Shown piece by piece: positions 28,876-40,490 of a stretch of DNA of 64,000 nt. The stretch comes from Rhinopithecus roxellana (lineage: Eukaryota; Chordata; Mammalia; Primates; Cercopithecidae), in NCBI RefSeq assembly GCF_007565055.1, contig NC_044553.1, forward strand, positions 39,199,916 to 39,263,915, given 5' to 3'. Positions within the stretch are counted from its first letter, which is position 1. Every line of letters begins with the position of its first letter. Made by a program: the position numbers and the translations under genes. The notes beneath the pieces were generated by a model. That model was not told the DNA's origin and searched no databases. It was given only the letters and a program-made list of their open reading frames with translations.

Positions 28876-29885
28876 GCTCCTGTTTCACTCTTGGATTAAT
28901 GAAAATTTTCTGCTAGAATGAAAATTACTACCAGAATCACTTTGAATTATGGCTATAAATTGCTAGTCTGAAAGGCTGAGAAGGTTGAAGTCTTTTTACT
29001 TAAACCATCACACATTAGAATGGAATAAGGCTTTATAGTATTTCAAAACTGTTAGGTAAAATGTATAGTTGAATCTTTGAACTGTGCAGTCAGAGAAAAC
29101 TTGAGAAGTATTTGCTCCGTAATACATTTTTGCTTAAGAAATTACCCTTTTACCTATCCAGCTATAAAACCATCCTCACTTTTCTTTCATCCTTGTTTTG
29201 TACGACACCAATTCTGTTAATATCTGCCCGCCTACCTTCTCAAAGCCACATATATATATTTTTGTTTGTTTTCTGGTTGAATACTGTCCACGTTATGAAT
29301 TTAAACATACTCAGATTACCTTAAGAGGACAAGCTCTGAAGTGCAGTCATGAGAATTGATTTGTGGGGGGCAGGAAATGGGACACTTGTAGTTGGATCTG
29401 GGTGGGGTGACAAGTGCAGAGGCTTTGAGTGTCATGAGAGCACCAGACAGGAGGTAAAGAAAGCAATGGGCAGCAGACATTGGTCCCTGATCCTCCATTA
29501 TAACCATTTTTTTTTTGCAAATCTATGTTCATTTTGAGAATAATTAGCTTTGACTCAAATGCTGTCTCCCCTGAAGGAGGCCTAGGATTTTTCTTACTGG
29601 GAAACTTGGCTCCTGGGCTTAATCCACATTTGTTACTGTCACCTTGGCAGTTTAGTGGCCATCTACACAATGATCTGACTTGTTGGCATTAAAAAGTCAA
29701 AACATAGTCTTCAAAGAAAGAAGAAAGTAAAACTGAAACCGCTTATATAAAATATGCTTGCTTTAGGGTGACCCAGGCTGAGTACTAAGTATTGTAAAGT
29801 CAAATTTGCAATAAAAATTTTATGTGCCATTTACTTTGTCCCCACTTGCAATCAAAGTATCTTTATAGGGTAATGAAGATGAAAC
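28876..29885. other. MAPK6 downstream flank, unclassified
   Basis: AT-rich. Short open frames around 29112-29670 on both strands show no coding signature. Confidence 0.35.
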
Positions 29886-30015
29886 ACAAAGAGACAAGGT
29901 CTTGCTCTGCCACCCAGGTTGAAGTGCAGTGGCATGATCACAGCTCACTGAATCTTGAACCTAGGCTCAAGTGATCCTCCCACCTCAGCCTCTTGAGTAC
30001 CTAGGAGTAGCTGGC
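29886..30015 (-). mobile_element. Alu monomer, antisense (old)
   Basis: AGAGACAAGGTCTTGCTCTG through GGAGTAGCTGG. One arm. Confidence 0.7.
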
Positions 30016-30072
30016 ACCTTTGTCAAAGATCATTTTACCATATAGATGAGAATTTATTTCTGGGTTCTCTAC

Positions 30073-30375
30073 TCTGAGACAGGGTCTTACTCTGTGGCCC
30101 AGGCTGGAGTGCAGTGATATGATCATAGCTCACTGCAACCTTGACTTCTCAGGCTCAGGCAATCCTGCCTCAGCCTCCTGAGTAGCTGGAGCCACAGGCA
30201 TGAGCCAACATGCCCAGCTAGTTTTTAAATTTTTTTTTATAGTTCTCCTAAAATGTGTTTATAGAGACAAGGTCTCCACATGTCACCCAGGCTGGTCTTG
30301 AACCCTGGGCTCAAGCAATCTTCCTCAGCCTCCCAATGTGCTGGAATTACAGGTGTGAGCCATTGTGCCTGACTG
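30073..30375 (-). mobile_element. AluJ-like, antisense
   Basis: CTGAGACAGGGTCTTACTC through GCCATTGTGCCTGAC. Confidence 0.88.
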
Positions 30376-30384
30376 TAAAGCGTT

Positions 30385-30700
30385 TTCTTCTGACATGAGT
30401 ATGGCCACCCCTGCTCTTTTTATCATTTGCCTGATAGCTTTAATTTTAATTGCTACGCCACAACATATTTTTTTTATGACATCTTCCAAAATTTTGCTTC
30501 TACCAACATCTTTGCAGTGAGAATTCTTGTGAACATGTGTAAGAGTGTCTTTAGGGCAGATATCTAGGAGTGGAGTTGCAACCTATCTTCAAGTCTATGA
30601 AGAGGCCATATCCCTGTCCAAAAGTGACTGTACTGACTCACATTCCTGCCAGCAATACACAAGAGTTCCTATTCATCCACATGCCTCCAAACAAGAAACC
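30385..30700 (-). mobile_element. Old L1 or HAL1-type fragment, antisense
   Basis: GGAGTGGAGTTGC, CACATTCCTGCCAGCAATAC and AAGAGTTCCTATTCATCCACATGCC (split phrases) resemble reverse-complemented ancient L1 3' sequence. Confidence 0.5.
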
Positions 30701-31330
30701 AAGTTTCTTCCACTGAATTAATCCTACCAGCTTTGCAATGTTCAGTTTACAGTAGGAATCAGGATTTCTAATTCCAAACAACTGCATGGCTGGAAATCAT
30801 GACTACACCTTAGGGATCCTTACGTAGCCACTTCAATATGAGATTGCCTTGTTTCTCATTTCCTATTGCTGCAGCCACTGCAGCTTGGGAACAGAGGCTT
30901 TAAATCTTAAAGGCTGAGCCAATTATGTAATTATACTGGGGGCCTTATCTAAGGAGAAGTAGATAATGAATCAAATAGGGTTTTCAAATAAAATCCAAGC
31001 AAATATCACCTTTGCTTCTCGCTTCTCAGTTAAGGCACCCGTATAGTATTGCTTATGAAATTATTTTATTTGCAAGTACTGTTTTCCATTCAATGCTTTG
31101 GTGTGTTTTATATAGAGCACATTTAGTTAGTGGTCTAGTCAGCAAGTGGACAGTTGTCTGAACCGCTGACCTGCTCCCAGCCTTTTCAGTACCTGCTTAC
31201 TATTGAATTAAAAGCCAGTAGAGACTCTACCCTAAGTAGGTCCATCATGTATGGCATATTAGTCAATTGCAGTTTTACCTGATACCTCTCCATGTGAGCA
31301 TTGTTTATCATTCAGATCCTAGTACCTTCT
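30700..31330. other. Intergenic, unclassified
   Basis: Nothing recognised. Confidence 0.35.
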
Positions 31331-31334
31331 GAGT

Positions 31335-31480
31335 AGAGAAGAAAGAAGATTGAACTGGAAATCAGGAGATCTGAGTTCTGGACCCAGTTTTACCACTGAC
31401 TCTCCGTCACTTGGGTGTCACGATCTTGGTGAGCCTAAGTTCCTTATTAAACTAGAAATGCGTAGTACTCGAGCCTGACC
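31335..31480 (+). mobile_element. MIR fragment, sense
   Basis: AACTGGAAATCAGGAGATC, TTCTGGACCCAGTTTTACC, CACTGACTC and GCCTAAGTTCCTTATT follow the MIR order. Confidence 0.6.
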
Positions 31481-32285
31481 TGAAACAACTTCTGAACCAG
31501 ACAGTGTCTTATTTAATTCTAACCCATTATAATAGCACAGCAATTAGCTCTTGCCAGGATGTGCTTGCTTATAGATCTTATTTCTGTATTATTTTTATTG
31601 AACTGGCTGCATTAAATGTGCCTTTTAAGCAGACTGAGAATGAAATTTTGTGTTCAGTGCACCCTTACCAGTTGACAGGTAGAGAAAAAGGCAAAAGTAT
31701 TGGAACGCCAGGGTTGTTTGCCTTTGAAAGAGCAGTGTAAACTCACCAAGCTCTTTCCTGTAGGATCTAGAGCAGTCTCCTTAAGCCAGGTGAAGAGAAG
31801 GATCTTTGTGAGCTCTTTCAACATAGATTCCAACATCTATGTAACAAATATCTTACAGAAGGGGAAGGGTGTTTGATCGTCCACATTAGAACACTGTTTC
31901 AGTTATAATGCAGAGGTCTAACAAAGAAATTCCACTGGATTCACATGTTTATCTGAGTATAATACAGTGGTAGTGTCACAAACCTAGCTAAGCAGAATAC
32001 TGACTTTCCATTACAATTGTCAGCCTCTGCAACATCTTGCCTAATTAGGTCTTAGTGCTGTTGTAGTTGGGTGAGTGGGAATGCTGGTGCCAGATTTGAG
32101 ATGCTGATCCCAGTCTCCTGGTTCAAAGTCCAGTCCAAGCCTGTTTCTTCATGCCTAATGTAAACCACAAACTTGGAGCCACGTCTGTACATTTAGACTC
32201 TGCTTCCACCTGGACTTACCAATTCCACACCCTCCTGATTTGAACCTCTGAGGCAACCTCAGCTGCCAGCTGGTACATTGAACCT
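31480..32285. other. Intergenic, unclassified
   Basis: No gene or clear repeat seen. Confidence 0.35.
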
Positions 32286-32495
32286 TGCAGCATTGCATAG
32301 TGTTTAGGTACACATGCTGCAGAGTTAGATCCAATCAAAGCTTAAAACTGTTCTGCTTACAAGCCTTGTGGCCTTGGAGAGGTTATTCAACCTTTTGATT
32401 TTCCTCATTTGTCAAGTAGAGCTAATGATACCTAATTCGTAGAGTTGTAAGAATTCAATGAGATACTGTACACATAGGCTTTTTAGCATGATGCC
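32285..32495 (+). mobile_element. MIR element, sense
   Basis: GCATAGTGTTTAGG, CTGCAGAGTTAGATC, CTTGTGGCCTTGGAGAGG, CCTCATTTGTCAAG and GAATTCAATGAGATACTG, ending in the CCTGGTAC tail. Confidence 0.75.
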
Positions 32496-32507
32496 TGGTA
32501 CTTTTTA

Positions 32508-32806
32508 AATTTATTTTTCTTTTTGAGATGGAGTCTCGCTCTGTCGCCCAGGCTGGAATGCAGTGGCGTGATCTTGGCTCACTGCCAGCTCCAGCCCCCG
32601 AGTTCACACCATTCTCCTGCCTCAGCCTCCCGAGTTACTGGGACTATAGGCACCCACCACCACGCCCAGCTAATTTTTTGTATTGTTAGTAGAGACAGGG
32701 TTTCACCATTCACAGGATGGTCTCGATCTCCTGACCTTGTGATCTGCCCGCCTTGGCCTCCCAAAGTGCTGGGATTACAGGCTCACGTGAGCCACCACGC
32801 CTGGCC
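32508..32806 (-). mobile_element. Alu (Y/S-like), antisense
   Basis: Inserted in the MIR tail: ATGCCTGGTACTTTTTAAAT before and ATGCCTAGTACTTAAAT after. Ends CACGCCTGGCCA. Confidence 0.92.
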
Positions 32807-33005
32807 AATGCCTAGTACTTAAATCACCATTGCCCTTGTCCTGTCTGAATTACTGCCCACTGCCACCCAAACGTTACCAAACACTGGATTCTGACCTTGA
32901 CACTGCCTTCAGTATTGCATTCTCCTATCGATCCAAACTTCTGGCCTTGACCTACAGATGGCTTCTCGCTCTAGCCATAGTACCCTCCAGCTCTATCCAA
33001 CTTTT

Positions 33006-33300
33006 TTTTTTTTTTTTTGAGACGGAGTCTCGCTCTGTCGCCCAGGCTGGAGTGCAGTGGCCGGATCTCAGCTCACTGCAAGCTCTGCCTCCCGGGTTTA
33101 CGCCATCCTCCTGCCTCAGCCTCCCGAGTAGCTGGGACTACAGGCACCCGCCACCACGCCCGGCTAGTGTTTTGTATTTTTTAGTAGAGACGGGGTTTCA
33201 CCGTGTTAGCCAGGATGGTCTCGATCTCCTGACCTCGTGATTCACCCGTCTCGGCCTCCCAAAGTGCTGGGATTACAGGCTTGAGCCACCGCGCCCGGCC
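33006..33300 (-). mobile_element. Young AluY of Old World monkey type, antisense
   Basis: Near-consensus, with GGCTTGAGCC, GTGGCCGGATCTCAGC and GGTTTACGCC. Perfect duplication TCTATCCAACTTTT at 32992-33005 and 33301-33314. Confidence 0.95.
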
Positions 33301-33908
33301 TCTATCCAACTTTTGGCTCCAGCTTCTGGTCCTTTCTCACCAGCCAAACCCTTACACAAACGAATTCAGTGAAGCAGCTCTCAGACTCCAAAAGACTAGA
33401 CTGAGCCCACCAGTCTGCAATTGCTTCCCCCCACCCCACCCCCTAGAACAAGCATCTTCATTTAGAAGCCAAAAGCCTTGGAGTCACTTTACACTCCTTT
33501 CTCTGAAAACTCATATCCAATCCATCGATGAATTCCATGGCCGTATCCAGACTCTGACCACTTTTCACCATCTCCATCGCTGCCTTGTGATCCAGTCCAC
33601 CCTCCCAGTCTGCTGGATCATGCCTATAGCCTCCTAACTGGCCACCATGCAGTTTACAGTCAGTACAGCAGAGTGATCCTTGTAAGGCCTAAGTTAAACC
33701 ACATCACTCCTCTAGTTTCTCAAAATTTGAATGACTCCCCTCCTGAGGGTAAATACCAATGTCTTTACCAAGGCTCACAGGCACCTCTCCACTCCTTCCT
33801 CCTGTGCTCGCATGGGTCCAACAGCACTGGGCCACAGTTGCTCCCATCTTAGGGTTTCTGACATGCTCTTCTCGCTGCCTTGAAAGCTCTTGGCCCTGAC
33901 AGCTGTAT

Positions 33909-33930
33909 CACTCCCTCCCTCCCTCCCTCA
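33909..33930 (+). repeat. Short (TCCC)n run
   Basis: Four to five TCCC units inside the L2 copy. Confidence 0.8.
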
Positions 33931-34117
33931 TTAGAAGTTTTTGCTCAAATGTCACTTTATCACAGAGGCTGTGCCTGACCAATGTATATATAAAATAGCA
34001 TGCATCCCATCAGTCATATGCCCCTGACCCGCTTGATTTTGCCTTCCAGCACATAACCACTGACATGGTATATCTTTATTTACAGATTGTGTTCCCGCGT
34101 TAGAATATAAGCTCCTT

Positions 34118-34423
34118 AGCCGGGCGTGGTGGCTCACGCCTGTAATCCCAGCACTTTGGGAGGCCGAGACGGGTGGATCACGAGGTCAGGAGATCAAGAC
34201 CATCCTGGCTAACATGGTGAAACCCCGTCTCTACCGAAAATACAAAAAATTAGCCAGGCGTGGTGGCGGGCGCTTGTAGTCCTAGCTACTCGGGAGGCTG
34301 AGGCAGGAGAATGGCGTGAACCCGGGAGGCGGAGCTTGCAGCGAGCCGAGATCGCGCCACTGCACTCCAACCTGGGCGACAGAGCAAGACTCCGTCTCAA
34401 AAAAAAAAAAAAAAAAAAAAAAG
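34118..34423 (+). mobile_element. AluY, sense
   Basis: AGCCGGGCGTGGTGGCTC to A23. Duplication AGAATATAAGCTCCTT (34102) and AGAATGTAAGCTCCTT (34424). It carries the standard CTCACGCC form, not the monkey-specific one. Confidence 0.95.
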
Positions 34424-34529
34424 AGAATGTAAGCTCCTTGAAGCAGGGACTTTGGCTCTATCCCCAGCTCTTACGCAGGGCGTGGGACATGGTGAGCACA
34501 CCGTATTTACTGAATGAAGGCATGAAGGA

Positions 34530-35655
34530 AACTAATGCTGGCTGCCTCGTTTGTAAATTCCCTCTGGATTGATGGTGCTCTGGAACAGCGAAGCTCTACT
34601 GATAGGGCTGGGGTTTGCTTATTCGTTTTGGGGTTATAGTATTCATAGTTCTCCAACTTTGTGCAATTTGCAAAGGAGTATCTAACTTTGGGATTCCTTA
34701 GATGTGACTCTCCTGAACCAGCAAGCTCCAAGTTGCAATCCTGAGAACAGTTAGAAATTCTCGGAATACGTAAGACTGGTTGGGCTGGTTTATTATCCTT
34801 AATCGCATTGTCAAGTGTAGGTGCCGTTTAGGTGAGCCATTGTATTGCTCCTGAGTCAGCTGCTCAGCTGCTTCCCTGCTCTCCTGGCTGGGATGACTGT
34901 ACCTGTTAGGATTGCACAACACACTCGTGACCCAGTTAAGACAACGCAGTGCAGTTTGGTTTTCAACTGTCTCTGTGCTATTGCTATTCGTAACCCTGGC
35001 AGCCGAGCCAGGCCTAGATTCTACATCTAACTCAGGATCTGTGGCAACAGAAACCACCTCACGGTAGCCTTTGTAAAATCAGTAAATTTATCAGGATTCA
35101 AGGGTGATTTCTGGAGCCCAAGAACTGGATCTCAGGAAGAACCGGAACCAGGCCCGGGGAGGGGGAGCACCAGTAGCCCAGGCAGGAGTCTGCATCTCAT
35201 CTCTGCTCTATTCTTTATCAACCAGCTGGGCTTCTGATCCCAACAGTGGGTAGAATCTGGTTACTTACAGCTTCAACTTCAAATGTAACCCTCCAGCTAT
35301 ATAGAGTTCTTCTGTCTATCCATCCTTCTGCCTATTTCTCTCTCCCAATTCAAGGTTTCTCTGAAAGCAAATCATATTGGCCCTCTCCCTAGTTATCTAT
35401 GGCCAGTTGGCAGGGTTATGTTGAGGGATTGCTGCTGCTGCTGGGAGTCAATCCTTCTTGACTGGGAGTGGAAGGCAGGTAGGAAAATCATTTTTAGCTG
35501 GCCATCCCCAAATGTACCTGCAACACATGGCAATAAGCTATCTCTTCCTGTTTACTTTTTTATAGTCAGCTGTCAGACATATTATTCTGTAGGACACTGC
35601 TTCTCCAACAAGACCCACTGGCCGCCTCCAGGCATTGATGTCACCAGCTTGTCTT
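34530..35655. other. Intergenic, mostly unclassified
   Basis: The segment 35030-35400 has phrases (CCTTTGTAAAATCAG, AATTTATCAGGATTC) that hint at an old interspersed repeat. I cannot name it. Short open frames on both strands lack support. Confidence 0.35.
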
Positions 35656-35658
35656 TTA

Positions 35659-35949
35659 TTTTTTTTTTTGAGACAGAGTCTGACTGCCACCCAGGCTGGA
35701 GTGCAATGGAGCCATCTCAGATCACTGCAACTTCTGCCTCCTGGGTTTAAGCGATTCTCCTGCCTCAGCCTCCCAAGTAGCTGGGATTACAGGGTTGTGC
35801 CACCACGCCCGGCTAATTTTTGTATTTTTAGTAGAGACGGGGTCTTGCCATGTTGGCCAGGCTAGTATCAAACTCCTGACCTCAAGTGATCCACCCACCT
35901 CGGCCTCCCAAAGTGCGGGGATTACAGGTGTGAGCCACTGCACCTGGCC
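35659..35949 (-). mobile_element. Alu, antisense
   Basis: T11, GAGACAGAGTCTGACTGCC through CACTGCACCTGGCC. Duplication CCAGCTTGTCT at 35644 and 35950. Confidence 0.93.
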
Positions 35950-36064
35950 CCAGCTTGTCTCTTGTGGAGTTCATCAGGATAGTTTATAGCTTAATTAATT
36001 ACAATCCCTTGACCTATGTATAGTGATGATTGGTTGGTGATTTTTAGAGCATACTTCTGTACTT

Positions 36065-36205
36065 CTTGTGAGTTTCATAATAATCCTATGAGGTCAGATA
36101 GACCAGATATTATCCCCATCTGCGAGTGAAGGATATGGAAATAAATTAAGTAATTTGCCCAAGTTTGGGCAGTAGTGAAATCAGGACTAGAATTCAGGCT
36201 ATTAA
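36065..36205 (-). mobile_element. MIR fragment, antisense
   Basis: ATAATCCTATGAGGTCAG, ATTATCCCCATCTGCG, AGTAATTTGCCCAAG and TAGAATTCAGGC (partial phrases) match reverse-complemented MIR. Confidence 0.7.
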
Positions 36206-36393
36206 TTCCTAGACAGTTTTTTTTTTCAGTTTTCTTATATGACTAAAAAATGTACTCAACTGTCTGTTACATGTCACACCAATATATTTGTTGTAAATTT
36301 TAAGTTACTGATTCAGCAATTTTTAATTTTAAAATGTTCCAATTTTATTACAATATCATTCTTAAAACTGTATTAATTTCATTTACTGAATTA

Positions 36394-36684
36394 ATTTTTT
36401 TGAGATGGAGTCTCACTCTTGTCACCCAGGCTGGAGTGCAATGGCGTGATCTTGGCCCACTGCAACCTCTGCCTCCCAGGTTCAAGCAATTCTCCTGCTT
36501 CAGCCACCTGAGTAGCTGGGATTACAGGCGCATACCACCATGCCCAGCTAATTTTTGTACTTTTAGTAGAGATGGGGTTTCACCATGTTGGCCAGACTTG
36601 TCTTGAACTCCTGACCTCAGGTGATCTGCCTACCTCAGCCTCCCAAAGTGCTGGGATTACAGGCATGAGCCACCACACCCAGCT
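36394..36684 (-). mobile_element. Alu, antisense
   Basis: TTTTTTGAGATGGAGTCTC through CACCACACCCAGC. TTACTGAATT repeats on both flanks. Confidence 0.92.
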
Positions 36685-36711
36685 TACTGAATTTTAAAAT
36701 TTTATTTTATT

Positions 36712-36882
36712 TTTTTCAGAATCAGGGTCTCACTCTGTCACCCAGGTTGGAATATAATGGCATGATCATAGCTCACTGCAACCTTGAACTCCTGGGCTCA
36801 AATGATATTGCCTGCTTCGGCCTCCCAAGTAGCTTGGACTACAGGTGTGTGCCACCATGCCCAGGTAATCTTTTAAAAAAGG

Positions 36883-36935
<53 letters not shown>

Positions 36936-37034
36936 TCAGGGTCTCGCTATGTTGCTCAGGCTGGTCTCAAACTCCTAACCTTAAGCACTCCTCCAACTGC
37001 TCGGATTACAGATGTGAGCCACTGTACCTGGCAC
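36712..37034 (-). mobile_element. AluJ-like, antisense, with a TG microsatellite in its middle
   Basis: CAGAATCAGGGTCTCACTC through GCCACTGTACCTGGC. The arm-to-arm linker has been replaced by a TG repeat. Confidence 0.88.
36887..36930. repeat. (TG)22 microsatellite
   Basis: Twenty-two uninterrupted TG units within the Alu linker; likely length-variable. Confidence 0.97.
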
Positions 37035-37220
37035 TACTTAATTTCTTTATACATAACAGTTGAGTAATTTATGATTTACCAACTGTATTCTGTTTATGGT
37101 TTATTATCTTCTAGAATGTAAGCTCCATGAGAGTAAAACTTTGTCAGAGTTTTTCACTGATGGACCTCAACACCTAGAACAAGATCTATACATCATAAAC
37201 CCTCAAAGATGTGCTGAATC

Positions 37221-37521
37221 TATTTTTTTTTTTTTTTTTTTTGAGACAGAGTCTCACTTTGTTGCCCAGGCTGGAATGCAGTGGCACAATCTTGGCTCTT
37301 TGCAACCTCCACCTCCTAGGCTCAATTCATCCTGCCACCTCAGCCTCCTAAGTAGCTGGGACCACAGGTACCCACCATGTCTGGCTAATTTTTGTGTTTT
37401 TAGTAGAGACGGAGTTTCGCCATGTTGGTCAGGTTGGTCTCGAACTCCTGACCTCAGGTGATTCACCCGCCTCGGCCTCCCAAAGTGCTGAGATTACAGG
37501 CGTGAGCCACCATGACTGGCC
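37221..37521 (-). mobile_element. Alu, antisense
   Basis: T21, GAGACAGAGTCTCACTTTG through CACCATGACTGGCC. Confidence 0.93.
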
Positions 37522-37522
37522 T

Positions 37523-38167
37523 ACTTCCCTCACTATCAGAAAACCCCACCACACATGCCAGGTAATCATATTCATCCTAACACAGTGTTCCTATTTTATA
37601 CATATATGTGTGTCCATGTGTGCACATGCATACACATATACACTTTGCAGAACTTATTAAAGGATTTTTTCAAAAATGAGAATGTTGGAATCAAAATTCT
37701 TGTATATATTGCTTTAAGACAAAGAACCTGCCTGAGTCATTGATTTAGCTACCTTCCCATGCTCAACAGGAGAAAAGACAAAGGAGTTCTAAGACTTCTA
37801 ACGAATGTTAATTTATGTACCATCCGAATTCAGACGTCATTTGATTTCTATTGTTCATAATGATCAATTAGCATAAAAGAACTATAGAGGTTCCAGTCCA
37901 TGCTTCAGAAAATGTACATTAAAGTTTGAAGTTATGATGTCTCAGAGGACTCACAAGGACACTTACATGACACTAAATATGTGACTTAGGGTGTTTCATT
38001 TCTATAAACGTTTCCATCACCAACTCCCTTAGCACTATCTTCTAAATGGCTTCACTGTTTAGAATCTGTCTCCTGCACCCTTGCATCACCAGGCCTTTCC
38101 TTATCTGTCCAGCTGCTGAGCAGAAAAGCATGAGGACATTGCTTTATTTCTAACTTTTAAGAAAGTA
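37523..38167. other. Intergenic, unclassified
   Basis: Includes a short alternating CATATA/TGTG stretch near 37595-37645. No gene seen. Confidence 0.35.
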
Positions 38168-38450
38168 GGCCAGGCATGGTCACTCATGCCTGTAATTCCA
38201 CTACTTTGGGAGGTCGAGGCAGGTGGATCACATGAGGTCAGGAGTTCGAGACCAGCCTGGACAACATGGCAAACCCCTGTCTCTACTAAAAACATAAAAA
38301 TTAGCCGAGCATGGTGGTGGGTGCCTGTAATTCCAGCTACTCAGAAGGCTGAGGCAGGAGAATTGTGTGAACCTGGGAGGTGGAGGTTGCAGTGAGCCAA
38401 GATCATGCCACTGCTATTCCAATCTGGGCAACAAGAGCGAAATTCTGTCA
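38168..38450 (+). mobile_element. Alu, sense
   Basis: AGGCCAGGCATGGTCACTC through GCGAAATTCTGTC. Its tail has grown into the purine tract that follows. Confidence 0.92.
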
Positions 38451-38582
38451 AGAAAGAAAAGAAAAGAAAAGAAAGAAAAGAAAAGAAAAGAAAAGACAAA
38501 CAAGACAAGGGAAGGGAAGGGAAGGGAAGGGAAGGAAGAAAAGAGAGAGAGAGAAAGAGAAAGAAAGAAAGAGAAAGAGAAA
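38451..38582 (+). repeat. Purine tract: (GAAAA)n, (GGGAA)n and (GA)n/(GAAA)n
   Basis: About 130 nt almost entirely of A and G on this strand. It is broken only by a short ACAAACAAGACAAG segment and has several successive repeat units. Confidence 0.95.
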
Positions 38583-39451
38583 TAGAAGTTCATTGTTGAA
38601 AATTAGAAAATGCAGGTAAGGAAGTGGGAAAAATTCCCCAGAATCCCATTACCTGGGTATGATCACTGTTAATTACTATTAATATTTTGGGTCTTTCCTC
38701 TTCCCCTCACTCCCTCCAGGCTAATTGCTTTATTTTTTCATACTTACAAAGGTAAAAATAATTCAAGGATGCATAAAAGTAATTTCCTGTTTTCGCTCTC
38801 TCTATATTCTCTCCCCTCCAAATATCCCTATCTCCACAGGTAACCGACATTAATAGTTTATTATACATTTATCCAGAATTTTTCAAATGTATATACAAAT
38901 ATATATGTACTTATAATTGGGTTATTTCATATACAGTTCTGCAACTTTCTTTTCTCACAATACATTTCAAGCATCTTTCTATGTTGGTAGTAATTGACTT
39001 TGTTGTTTCTAATGCCCGCAGAGTATGTAATTATGAGGATGCATCATCATTTGTAGAACCAATTTCCTATGAATGGACATTGTTTACTATCACAAGCAAC
39101 ACTATAATAAACATTCTTTGTGTGTCTTTGAGTCATTTCTGAGGATACGCTTTTAGAAGCAGAAACTCTGGAACAAAGTTGGTTTATGCTGAACATTTCA
39201 GTGGCTCTCCCACAGGCTTTTAGCCTGTCTGCCCAGTGCAGCAGATGGGTTATTTTCAGCTGGTGCTTCTGACCTAGGCTGTGTCATACCCATTGGAAAT
39301 GTCGTGCATTTCACTCCTGGATACCAAATTGCCCCCTAAACGGCTGTACCCATTTATATTCACAAACAGTCTGTTTCTCCACCCCAAGCATCCACTTTTC
39401 CTCACTCTGGCCAGCGCTGCATATTATCAGGGAGTTCACCTTTTTCATAAT

Positions 39452-39753
39452 TTTTTTTTTTTTTTTTTCCAGATGGAGTCTTGCTCTGTCGCCCAAGGCT
39501 GGAGTGCAGTGGCACGATCCTGGCTCACTGCAATCTCTGCCTCTTGGGTTCAAGCGATTCTCCTGCCTCAGCCTCCCGAGTAGCTGGGATTACAGGCACA
39601 CACCACCACACCCGGCTAATTTTTGTAATTTTAGTAGAGACAGGGTTTCACCATGTTGGTCGGCAAGGCTGGTCTCGAACTCCTGACCTCGTGATCTACC
39701 CACCTTGGCCTCCCAAAGTGCTGGGATTACAGGTTGAACCACTGCGCTCGGCC
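39452..39753 (-). mobile_element. Alu, antisense
   Basis: T17, CCAGATGGAGTCTTGCTC through CACTGCGCTCGGCC. TCATAATK repeats on both flanks. Confidence 0.93.
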
Positions 39754-40003
39754 TCATAATGATTTCAAAGAACACTCTCTAAATATGTCACACAGGTTGC
39801 GAAAATCCATGATATATATTTTTTCTTGTGTCTTTCACATAGATTTTTTGTTTCAATGTAGCTCAATCTGTTAATATTGTCTTTTATATAGCCTAGATTT
39901 GGTATCACACTTGGGATGCCCTTCCCCATACCAAAATTATTGAAGTAGCCTTCTATATTTAATGTTTTAGATTTATATCTGTAATCCACTTCAGATTTAT
40001 TTA

Positions 40004-40294
40004 TTCCTTTTTGAGACAGAGTCTCGCTCTGTCACCCAGGCTGGAGCACAGTACCACAATCTTGGCTCACGGAAACCTCTGCCTCCTGGATTCAAGTGAT
40101 TCTTCTGCCTCAGCCTTCCAAGTAGCTGGGATTACAGGCATGTGCCACCACACCCGGTTAATTTTTGTATTTTTGGTAGAGATGGGGTTTCACCATGTTG
40201 GCCAGCCTGGTCTCAAACTTCTGGCCTCAAGTGATCCACCCACCTTGGCCTCCCAAAGTGCTAGGATTACGGGTGTGAGACACTGTGCCTGGCC
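40004..40294 (-). mobile_element. Alu, antisense
   Basis: TTTTTTGAGACAGAGTCTCG through CACTGTGCCTGGCC. CCACTTCAGATTTATTTA before and CCACCTCAAATTTATTTA after mark the duplication. Confidence 0.93.
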
Positions 40295-40320
40295 CACCTC
40301 AAATTTATTTAGTAGCTTAA

Positions 40321-40490
40321 TTTTGATATAATGCATATACCATACAATTCGCCCTTAAGAAAGTATACAGTGACATGCTTTTTACTATATTAACAAGGTT
40401 GTGCAACAATCACCACACTCTGATCTCAGAAAACTTTCATGTCCCCTAAAAGAAACCCTGTCCCTACTAGCAGTCATTCCTCAATCTATC
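40321..40490 (-). mobile_element. L1M 3' end fragment, antisense
   Basis: TTGATATAATGCATATACC, AGTATACAGTGACATGC, GTTGTGCAACAATCACCAC and CCTAAAAGAAACCCTG match the reverse complement of old L1 3' UTR. Confidence 0.7.

Larger units (their letters stand above)
32830..34530 (-). mobile_element. L2 copy, antisense, split by two young Alus
   Basis: CCTTGGAGTCACTTTACACTCC, ATCCAGACTCTGACCACTTTTC, TAGCCTCCTAACTGGCC, GCAGAGTGATCCTTG, TTTTTGCTCAAATGTCAC and AAGCTCCTTGAAGCAGGG (shown as split phrases) follow reverse-complemented LINE-2. The first 150 nt are the least certain. Confidence 0.75.
38640..40320 (-). mobile_element. Ancient L1/HAL1-type copy, antisense, split by two Alus
   Basis: Pieces at 38640-39450, 39755-40008 and 40295-40320. 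ATGAATGGACATTGTTTAC, ACACTATAATAAACATTC, GATGCCCTTCCCCATACC and CTGTAATCCACTTCAG resemble reverse-complemented ancient L1 ORF2 and 3' regions. Confidence 0.6.

Noticed and set aside
38367..38619. Lys/Glu/Arg-rich frames on the + strand
   Set aside because: They are translations of the purine tract after an Alu.
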